NCBI GenBank assembly: GCA_011390075.1
Contig: JAABTA010000073.1
Location: 1 to 5,622 of the forward strand
Direction: 5' to 3'
Length of the DNA: 5,622 bases
Origin: Helicobacteraceae bacterium
GTDB taxonomy: Bacteria > Campylobacterota > Campylobacteria > Campylobacterales > SZUA-545
Numbering within the stretch: the stretch's first letter is position 1; each line of letters opens with the position of its first letter. The notes beneath the pieces were generated by a model. That model did no database searches and was not told the DNA's origin. It saw only the letters and a list, made by a program, of their open reading frames with translations. A program made the translations under genes and the position numbers. Of the stretch, positions 1-5,622 are shown one piece after another.

Positions 1-585
1 TCTTAAAGGCTCTTTTACTGTTATATGCGAAAGTAGGGCGTCGATTAGCTTTTTATGTTTTTCTATAAATTTTGTGTCAATATCTTGCAGACTAAGCTCT
101 CTAATGTAGATATTTAAAGAAGGATTAGCAAGAAAAAAGTCTACTATTGTCAAGATCTTTTGCCAAATAAGAGCCTTTTCAAGAAGTAAAAAAGGGCGTT
201 TAAGAAAAAAGCTTTGAAGTTGTGGGTGCCTAGCAGTGAGAGTGTCATAAAGGGTAGTAAATGCTTGATATTCATCATCTTTTTTAATAATTTGTAAGTA
301 GTGTTTGAGAGTGGTAAATTCAATTTGTACAGGTAGTTTTTGACTACCTAGAGATTTAAAGGCAAACTCTTTATAGACCAAAGGAAGCGTTGATGTTTCA
401 AGTTGTTTAATGCTTTTTAGAACATTGGAGTACTCTTTTTGAATATGGGACTCTTTTATTTTAGGAAGAGTTATAGCTAAAGGAAAAAGAGAGGTTTTAT
501 TGATATAGGAGGCAAAGATCTCACCCTTTGTATAAAAACTTTCGCACTTTGAAAAAAGTGACTCAACATCAAACAAAAGAGGCAT
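1..585 (-). CDS. jetD: Wadjet nuclease subunit JetD, N-terminal half (DUF3322), 3'-partial
   Basis: JetD is the Toprim-type, topoisomerase VI/Spo11-A-like nuclease that cuts the circular DNA captured by JetABC. The frame opens with ATG at 585 (MPLLFDVESLFSKCE) and runs unbroken for 195 codons to the left edge with no stop, so only about half of the expected ~380-400 residues is present. The visible part corresponds to the DUF3322 arm. Diagnostic blocks are KRPFLLLEKALIWQKIL (about 130-146) and IYIRELSLQDIDTKFIE (159-175), matching the family's conserved 'YxRxLxxxGxDTKFIE' stretch, followed by KHKKLIDALL. The catalytic Toprim (DUF2220) half with its acidic metal-binding residues lies beyond the window, so catalytic competence cannot be judged. 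The ATG overlaps the jetC TAA by one base. Identity comes from the motif plus position downstream of jetC. Confidence 0.92.
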   Translation of the reverse strand, partial: MPLLFDVESLFSKCESFYTKGEIFASYINKTSLFPLAITLPKIKESHIQKEYSNVLKSIKQLETSTLPLVYKEFAFKSLGSQKLPVQIEFTTLKHYLQIIKKDDEYQAFTTLYDTLTARHPQLQSFFLKRPFLLLEKALIWQKILTIVDFFLANPSLNIYIRELSLQDIDTKFIEKHKKLIDALLSHITVKEPLR

Positions 586-587
586 TA
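583..587 (-). other. TAATG stop/start overlap of jetC and jetD
   Basis: On the minus strand the jetC stop TAA and the jetD start ATG share one base. The bases just upstream (591-604) form a purine run rich in AAGAAA but without a GGAG-type core. Re-initiation by ribosomes that have just finished jetC is therefore the likeliest way jetD is translated. The overlap is seen directly; the coupling is inferred. Confidence 0.75.
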
Positions 588-3500
588 CACTTTCTTTTTC
601 TTCTGATACTCTTTAATATCCATGCTAATAAGAGTCGAGTCCATTCCGTCTTGGTTGTGGGTAAAATGCACAGAGCTTACAAATGGTTCTATGACATTGA
701 TTTTTTGTTTTGGGGTGATGACTAGTAACTGGAGTTTGAGCTTTTCAAAAAGTCTTAAAGCATACCGCGTGCTCTCATCGCTCCCTCTTCCAAAGGCTTC
801 ATCAATCATCACAAATCTAAAGGATCTGCTTTGCACTTTTTCGTACTCTAGTCCAAATTGATATGCCAACGAAGAGGCTAAAACAGTATAGGCTAACTTC
901 TCTTTTTGACCACCAGATTTTCCTCCACTGTGGGCGTAGTACTCTTTTTGCATGCCATCGCTCATGTACTTCTCGCTAGCACTAAAGTCAAACCAGTTGC
1001 GCACATCGGTGACTGTTTTTCTCCATTTTTTGTCTACATCTATAAAGCCTTCTCGCCCTTTAAGCCTATCTATTATCTGTTTTATCTGCAAAAATTTTTG
1101 CTCATCATAGTTATTGTCAACATTTATAGAGCCAGATGTAACCGATTTGAGATCCTCTTTGAAATCTTTTATATCTTTAATATTGGATTTTTCTGCCAAA
1201 AGTTCTATGTAGGTCCCTTGGCTATACTCTATATCTTGCAAGGAGAGATTGATTGTATCAATCTTTTTTATTATCTCTTTTGATTGCTCTTCTAGATTAG
1301 ATTTAAGCATCACAATACCTTGAATGGTTTTCTCTTTTAAAAGCTCTTTAAATCTTTTTTCCCATTGAGGCAAGTTATCTTTTTTGAGTTTTAGAAGTCT
1401 GTTTCTAAACTCTTCTAGTGAATCAATAGAGGCGTCAAACTCTTGAGATTCCACTGGATAGGAGCTGGTGTATTGGCTCATCTGTTTTTGAATGTTTTGT
1501 ACTACTCTCTCTTTTTTATCTAGGGAGCTTTTATAGCCTTTGTCTATCTCTTCTTTTAAGATCTTAGAAGATTGCAAAAGCGTATTGAGATTGAGTTTTG
1601 TTGTGATGTGCTCTTCTTTGAGTTTTACTAGCTCTTTTTTGAGATGATCTTCTAAGCTGTTATTTTCCAAAAGCAAAAGAGCGCTGGCAAGATCCTCTTC
1701 TCTTGTGGCTATGATACTTTTTACTCTCCCAATATCTTCTGTAAGACGCTCTAGTTTAGATTTTTTCTCTTTTTCACTCACTTGTTGCTGCGCAATGGTA
1801 TTTTGGAGGCTTTGAATAACATCATTTGAGTGCTCTAAACTCTTCTTTTCATCTTGTAGCTCTTCGATTATTTTAGAGTGACGATACCAATTGATTGTTT
1901 CAAAATCATCAACTTTAAGCGCATCTCTTAGTGTGTCTCTTTTTTCTGTTAGCTTCTGTTTTTGTTGCACTGATTTTTCTATTGTGTTGTGCAAAAAAAT
2001 GATTTTTTCTTCTAATCTTTGTCTATCTTCTTGAAACTTTTGAAGTTTCTCTAGGTTGTCCCATCCAAGAACCCATCGGGATTTGTCATCAATATCGTAT
2101 CTGTCATCTTTTTCATGGCGAGTGAGGTTTGATTTAAATTGCCCACTTATAGTAAGTGCCTTTTTAAATCTTCTAAACTGCTCTAGATCTTCTACACATG
2201 CAATATTAAATCGTTGTACTAGCTCGTTTTCTACCCACTGGAAAAAAGGTGAATCCACTTTGAGCTCTATCTTTGTAAGCAAAGAGTTGGGCACAGTATC
2301 GGCAAAATCTTGTTTGGACAGCTCTTTTTTCACCTTGAGATAGACAAGCCTACCTTGAAGATTTGTGCTTTCTACATAGCTACTCACTTTCTCATACAAA
2401 GAGGACTCAACAATCAACGAAAGAGCAAAATTGTGAAGAACCCGCTCAATTGCACCACTCCACTTTTGATCAGTTACCGTAATAAGCTCGCCAACAAAGG
2501 GGAGATCTTCTCTTTTAAGCCCCAAAGACTTAGCCATTATATCTCTCATTTTGGCAACTTTGCCTGGGATATTTGTTGGATTGTTTTCTAAAAAAACTAT
2601 CTCAATATCAAGTTCTTCTTTTTTGGCTTTATAGGTAGAAAGAGAGTTATTATCAAGCATTATGCTATTTTCTGTTTTGGTGATATCTGTGTCAATTGTA
2701 TGGTAGCTTGTCTGTAAATCATCATGTGTGAGCAAAAAACGGTGCTCATTGGAAACTGCTGGAAATCCTAATTTTTTGATGAGTTGATTAAAGTTTTCAT
2801 TCTCTTTTTTTGTGTTTTCAAGATGCAGTGATGTGTGTCGAATACTGTTTTCTATCTGATTGAGTCTATCACCACCGTTTTTCTCTAGCTCTATTTTAAG
2901 ATCAACAATTGTGGCACTTAGCTCTTCTAGCTCTTTTTCTAATATCTTTTTTGATGAGTTTGACTTAATAAGCTCTATTTCAAGCTCTTTGAGTTTTGCC
3001 TCTAAAAGATCTTTTGTAAATCCCGCTAAAAACAGTGGCAAAGCACTACTAAGATCTTGAAATTTTTGTATATCTTTGAGAAGTTTGTCGTATCTCTTGC
3101 CCTCGTTGTCAATGGGTTTTAAAAGCTCAATCTGCTCTCTTGCTTTGACTACTAAATCGTGGGTATGACTGAGATCTGCGAAATTAGAGCAGAGTTCGTC
3201 TATCTGCTCATCCACAAAGCTAGGCTCTAGCATGTGGGTTCGTATGAACTCTGTGAGATTGCCAATAGATTTTAAAGAGACAGTTTGATAAAAAAGGTTT
3301 AGTGCCTGCTCATTTTTGATTCCCATAGTCCGTCTAAAACTTTTTGAGTACTCTTTAAACACATCAAAAACTTCTGTATGGCTACGCTTTCGTAATCTTT
3401 TTTTGAGGTCTCTTATGTCATTAAAGTGAAAAAAGTCTTTTTGTATACTCAATTCATCTTTGGAGACAACAAAAAACTTATTGACCTGATTTTGAGTGAT

Positions 3501-3914
3501 ATAGAAAAACTGAGCGAGGGTAAGCGTTTCATTAAAGCCTTCGTTTACAAATTTTGCCAATAAAACAGTAAAGTTGGAGTTATCTCTTAGAGCTATTGCT
3601 TTGGAGTTTTTAAAGTTTTCGTCTTGGCTTGATTTGTACTCTCCTAAAATATAGCTACTAAGCGTTCTCTCTTTGGTGTTTGCACCTGCGGCTTTATTGT
3701 AAATAATTTTTTGATGGGGCACTAAAAGGGTGGTGAGAGCATCAACAATTGTTGACTTTCCAGAGCCTATATCTCCTGTAAGCAGTCCGTTGTTGCCTGC
3801 AAGATCGAGTCTGAGTATTGATTTATTAAAAGTTCCCCAATTGTAGAGTTCAAAATGAGAAAGTCTAAACCCAGCTACACTATCATCTTTTGCAAAGTCT
3901 AATGTTAGTTCCAC
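585..3914 (-). CDS. jetC: Wadjet SMC-like ATPase JetC (COG4913/MukB-like)
   Basis: JetC is the SMC motor ATPase; homologues dimerise, bind JetA/JetB and extrude DNA loops using ATP. The product is 1109 residues, the normal size for type I JetC. In order: N-terminal head with ELYNWGTF (22-29), Walker A GDIGSGKST (47-55, Lys53), the family block VPHQKIIYNKAAGA (65-78) and LTLAQFFYI (131-139); a first coiled arm at about 300-445; a globular hinge-like region at about 450-620; a return coiled arm at about 620-800; a head-proximal segment with YPVESQEFD and NLPQWEKRFKELL (to about 860); the signature-type motif SGGKSGGQKEKLAYT (996-1010); and Walker B FRFVMIDEAF (1032-1041) with Asp1038 and catalytic Glu1039. 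Only two cysteines occur (242, 573) and there is no CxxC, so a Rad50/SbcC zinc hook is absent. The start is GTG at 3914, inside the jetB end, with AAAGAGG 7 bases upstream. The stop TAA overlaps jetD's ATG. The lysine-rich tail (KKKKV) is encoded just before the stop. Confidence 0.96.
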   Translation of the reverse strand: MELTLDFAKDDSVAGFRLSHFELYNWGTFNKSILRLDLAGNNGLLTGDIGSGKSTIVDALTTLLVPHQKIIYNKAAGANTKERTLSSYILGEYKSSQDENFKNSKAIALRDNSNFTVLLAKFVNEGFNETLTLAQFFYITQNQVNKFFVVSKDELSIQKDFFHFNDIRDLKKRLRKRSHTEVFDVFKEYSKSFRRTMGIKNEQALNLFYQTVSLKSIGNLTEFIRTHMLEPSFVDEQIDELCSNFADLSHTHDLVVKAREQIELLKPIDNEGKRYDKLLKDIQKFQDLSSALPLFLAGFTKDLLEAKLKELEIELIKSNSSKKILEKELEELSATIVDLKIELEKNGGDRLNQIENSIRHTSLHLENTKKENENFNQLIKKLGFPAVSNEHRFLLTHDDLQTSYHTIDTDITKTENSIMLDNNSLSTYKAKKEELDIEIVFLENNPTNIPGKVAKMRDIMAKSLGLKREDLPFVGELITVTDQKWSGAIERVLHNFALSLIVESSLYEKVSSYVESTNLQGRLVYLKVKKELSKQDFADTVPNSLLTKIELKVDSPFFQWVENELVQRFNIACVEDLEQFRRFKKALTISGQFKSNLTRHEKDDRYDIDDKSRWVLGWDNLEKLQKFQEDRQRLEEKIIFLHNTIEKSVQQKQKLTEKRDTLRDALKVDDFETINWYRHSKIIEELQDEKKSLEHSNDVIQSLQNTIAQQQVSEKEKKSKLERLTEDIGRVKSIIATREEDLASALLLLENNSLEDHLKKELVKLKEEHITTKLNLNTLLQSSKILKEEIDKGYKSSLDKKERVVQNIQKQMSQYTSSYPVESQEFDASIDSLEEFRNRLLKLKKDNLPQWEKRFKELLKEKTIQGIVMLKSNLEEQSKEIIKKIDTINLSLQDIEYSQGTYIELLAEKSNIKDIKDFKEDLKSVTSGSINVDNNYDEQKFLQIKQIIDRLKGREGFIDVDKKWRKTVTDVRNWFDFSASEKYMSDGMQKEYYAHSGGKSGGQKEKLAYTVLASSLAYQFGLEYEKVQSRSFRFVMIDEAFGRGSDESTRYALRLFEKLKLQLLVITPKQKINVIEPFVSSVHFTHNQDGMDSTLISMDIKEYQKKKKV

Positions 3915-4477
3915 TGTTTTGCCTCTTTGTACTCTCTAAGCTTTTCGTCAAAATTATGAAGCCAGTTTGCATCGATAAAAGCTTTAAGAGAAATTTTAAT
4001 TTCGTATGTAGGTTCTTGGGTTTTTAGTTTTTTCAAAAATCCGAGATCTTCTACCTTTTTTATGGTTGCGTCTATATCTTTTTGAAATTTGATCTCATTG
4101 TAGCCAGATTCTAGAAACAGTAAAAGCATGGATGTAATATCCTCTTTTGAAACAACTGCTCGCTCATCTTCTAATTGCCCCTCAAAAAGAGCGATTTTCT
4201 GGCGAAGTAACATACAAAGAAGAGAGACTTTATAGCTCAACATACGATTTGGAATGAGTTTGGGTAGAGAGTCCTCTTCTGGTTCTGTTTGTATGTTTTC
4301 TAAATAGGCGTATCCATCATCTTCGTGGATACGAAGAGCTAGCCCTATTGTCTCAAAGTACTCCACAATAGCGTGATGGCTATTTTCGAGGAGCTCAAAA
4401 AAAGCTTTTTCATTATCATGTCTGTAAAAAATACCTTTTAGCAAAAGAATAATTGCTGTTTTAGCTTCTGTATTCAA
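3905..4477 (-). CDS. jetB: Wadjet subunit JetB (DUF4194 family, KITE/MukE-like)
   Basis: JetB is the small winged-helix (KITE) subunit that dimerises on the JetA kleisin and contacts DNA within the JetABC motor. The product is 190 residues, near the usual size of about 200. Residues 1-62 form a first winged-helix-like unit (LLKGIFYRHDNEKAFFELL, then the DGYAYLE wing). Residues 72-175 form a second, with typical family blocks: LIPNRMLSYKVSLLCMLLR (74-92), VVSKEDITSMLLLFL (108-122), KKVEDLGFLKKL (140-151) and YEIKISLKAFIDANWL (158-173). The start is TTG at 4477, chosen because an AAAGGAG ribosome site lies 9 bases upstream and no ATG is nearby; the next candidate, TTG at codon 12, would cut into the first helix. 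The 3' end overlaps jetC by 10 bases. The only alternative is another MukE/MksE-like protein, which the neighbours argue against. Confidence 0.92.
   Translation of the reverse strand: MNTEAKTAIILLLKGIFYRHDNEKAFFELLENSHHAIVEYFETIGLALRIHEDDGYAYLENIQTEPEEDSLPKLIPNRMLSYKVSLLCMLLRQKIALFEGQLEDERAVVSKEDITSMLLLFLESGYNEIKFQKDIDATIKKVEDLGFLKKLKTQEPTYEIKISLKAFIDANWLHNFDEKLREYKEAKQWN
3922..3928 (-). promoter_or_regulatory. Ribosome binding site for jetC, inside jetB
   Basis: The minus strand reads AAAGAGG, then seven bases (CAAAACA), then GTG at 3914. The site lies within the last codons of jetB and supports the GTG start, which puts the conserved FRLSHFELYNWGTF segment about 16 residues from the N-terminus, as expected for the family. 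Confidence 0.6.
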
Positions 4478-4486
4478 GACTCTTTG

Positions 4487-4493
4487 CTCCTTT
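4487..4493 (-). promoter_or_regulatory. Ribosome binding site for jetB
   Basis: The minus strand reads AAAGGAG, then nine bases, then TTG at 4477. The site overlaps the last two bases of the jetA stop codon, so ribosomes finishing jetA end directly on it. It is the strongest Shine-Dalgarno match at any start in the window and decides the non-ATG start of jetB. Confidence 0.7.
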
Positions 4494-5622
4494 AAAATTT
4501 TATAAAAATAATTTGAGGCATAACAACGGTTTTTGTGTTGCCGTCAAAGTCTTTGACTCGTAACTCTATTTTTTTATTCTCATCAACTTGTGCACTAGAG
4601 GAGTTTTTTGCAATGCTTAGATAGCCAATAAGCTCGGCTACCCCTTTTGTGATTTTAATATTTCTTGCTATATCTTCAAGAGTGCATTGTGATTGGTGAA
4701 GGAGTATTTTTTTAATATTTGTTCGCAACTCCTCTTCGTCCACAAAAAATTGATGATAAAAACTATCCAAGTCTATCTCTACTCTTTTCTCTTCTAGTTC
4801 GCTGGTAAGTTCTTTCTCTTTTTTAACCTCATATAGCGAATTCTCAAAAGGAGACTTAATCGCCGCTTTTGCTCCTTTTATTGAGAAAAAGTTTTTCTGT
4901 TTTGGCGGGTCTGTTTTTAAAGCAAGGCTCTTTTTCTCTATTGTTTTACAAAGTTCTAGGATTCTTTTATTATCAATCCACGCTCTATCATCAATATATC
5001 TTCGCAACTGTTCAATCAGTTTTGAAGAGACCCTTGAGACTTTTTGCCCGCTTTGTAAGAGCTCAAATTTTAAGCTTTTAAGTGTGGCATCTTTGTCAAA
5101 CTCTTTGATTGTCTCATTGTCATAGAGTCTTTCTAGCATAAGCTCTAGCTCTTCACTTTTTTGAGTATCAGTAAGAAGTTGCCAAAAAGCAAAAAAGCTT
5201 TTTCCTTGATCTTGCTCTTTGATAGCATCTTCTATATCAAAAATTGAGCCTAGCACCTCACTTTTTCCATCCTCTCGTGTTGCAATCTGCTCCATTGCTG
5301 TGTTGTTGAGATCTCTAAAGTTGTACTCAATTTCTGTGAAGTCATATTTGAGTCTTCTTGCCGTATCTTCTAGGAGCATAAAGTGCTCTTTAATACGGCT
5401 GCTATCAAAACGGATCTCTTTTTTATTTTTAATAGAAGCGATTCTCTTATCGAGCTTTTTCTTCTCCTCCTCTAAGGTTGCAATTCTTTGGGAGTCATCA
5501 TAGTTTGTTTCATAATTGAGATCTTCTAAAAGTTCAAATATAACATTAAATTTAGACCGACTCCCCACAAACTCCCTTTTTTCAAGACTTTGAAGAAACT
5601 CTAGTGCTTTTTGGGCATGGAG
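4492..5622 (-). CDS. jetA: Wadjet subunit JetA (DUF3375 family, kleisin/MukF-like), 5'-partial
   Basis: JetA is the kleisin-like subunit that bridges the two heads of the JetC dimer and carries JetB in the anti-plasmid SMC complex; it acts in the cytoplasm on DNA. The frame stays open to the right edge, giving 376 residues without the true start. A GTG at 5568 is possible, but the 18 codons before it (ending KREFVGSRSKF) match the conserved 'EFVGTESRL'-like block inside DUF3375, so that GTG is internal; about 100 N-terminal residues are probably missing relative to the usual ~480. Visible parts, in-window numbering: a charged coiled segment at about 43-70; QGKSFFAFWQLL at about 139-150; LRRYIDDRAWIDNKRILEL at about 206-224, both typical family blocks; and a C-terminal winged-helix-like region at about 285-340 (FYHQFFVDEEEL, LEDIARN, GVAELIGYLSIA). 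It ends IFIKF-TAA, 14 bases before jetB. Family assignment is by remembered motif pattern and is strong; the kleisin role is known from homologues. Confidence 0.92.
   Translation of the reverse strand, partial: LHAQKALEFLQSLEKREFVGSRSKFNVIFELLEDLNYETNYDDSQRIATLEEEKKKLDKRIASIKNKKEIRFDSSRIKEHFMLLEDTARRLKYDFTEIEYNFRDLNNTAMEQIATREDGKSEVLGSIFDIEDAIKEQDQGKSFFAFWQLLTDTQKSEELELMLERLYDNETIKEFDKDATLKSLKFELLQSGQKVSRVSSKLIEQLRRYIDDRAWIDNKRILELCKTIEKKSLALKTDPPKQKNFFSIKGAKAAIKSPFENSLYEVKKEKELTSELEEKRVEIDLDSFYHQFFVDEEELRTNIKKILLHQSQCTLEDIARNIKITKGVAELIGYLSIAKNSSSAQVDENKKIELRVKDFDGNTKTVVMPQIIFIKF

Noticed and set aside
528..1283. Plus-strand open frames of 65-125 codons opposite the 3' part of jetC
   Set aside because: They lie antisense to the strongly conserved JetC head and the jetC/jetD junction, have no ribosome site that stands out, and give low-complexity hydrophobic translations typical of frames opposite lysine/glutamate-rich coding DNA.
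2056..3060. Plus-strand open frames of 66-95 codons opposite the JetC coiled arms and hinge
   Set aside because: Serine/phenylalanine/leucine-rich translations are the mirror of coiled-coil codons (GAG, AAA, CTT) and match no protein family I recognise.
585..3914. SbcC/Rad50-type exonuclease subunit as the identity of the large ATPase
   Set aside because: There is no zinc-hook CxxC and no SbcD-like phosphoesterase beside it; the N-terminal YNKAAGA block and the DUF3375/DUF4194/DUF3322 neighbours point to JetC instead.
4869..5503. Plus-strand open frames of 70 and 94 codons opposite jetA
   Set aside because: They are antisense to conserved DUF3375 coding sequence. Apparent hydrophobic segments arise from the reverse complement of charged helices, so they are not credible small membrane proteins.
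151..5530. Recurrent AGATCT/GATCTT words through the window, suggesting a regulatory or restriction-related repeat
   Set aside because: They fall inside coding frames at irregular spacing and are explained by frequent Asp/Glu-Leu and Lys-Ile/Asp-Leu codon pairs such as GAAGATCTC; no array or conserved flank is present.
585..5622. Chromosomal MukBEF condensin instead of a defence system
   Set aside because: MukB is usually near 1480 residues with a different hinge, and muk operons lack a DUF3322 gene directly after the ATPase; here JetD follows jetC with a one-base overlap.

Overview
The window holds one tightly packed operon, read entirely on the minus strand (right to left in these coordinates). 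It encodes a Wadjet-type (JetABCD / MksBEFG / EptABCD) SMC defence system. The order is jetA (5' end cut by the right edge), jetB (complete), jetC (complete) and jetD (3' end cut by the left edge). Every call rests on family motifs read in the translations; no database search was possible.

Layout: 5622-4492 is a DUF3375-family JetA, a kleisin/MukF-like subunit. After a 14-base gap, 4477-3905 is a DUF4194-family JetB, a KITE/MukE-like subunit. It overlaps by 10 bases with 3914-585, JetC, a 1109-residue SMC/MukB-like ATPase with intact Walker A, signature and Walker B motifs. JetC's stop overlaps the jetD start by one base (TAATG). From 585 to 1 runs the N-terminal half of JetD (DUF3322 domain); its Toprim-like nuclease half (DUF2220) lies outside the window. 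There is no intergenic stretch longer than 14 bases, so no promoter, terminator, RNA gene, repeat array or mobile element could be identified inside the window.

How the genes work together (established for characterised homologues, inferred here): JetA, JetB and JetC form a MukBEF-like, ATP-driven loop-extruding motor. The motor senses small closed circular DNA and hands it to JetD, which cleaves it, so the host is protected from plasmids. The ATPase motifs look complete and no reading frame is broken, so the visible part appears functional. Domain composition (DUF3375/DUF4194/large COG4913-like ATPase/DUF3322) fits type I Wadjet best, but the subtype was judged by eye.

Organism: the DNA is AT-rich, with lysine/phenylalanine/isoleucine-rich proteins, purine-rich coding strands and frequent TTG/GTG starts. 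This would fit a low-GC bacterium such as a member of Campylobacterota, but nothing here fixes the taxon.
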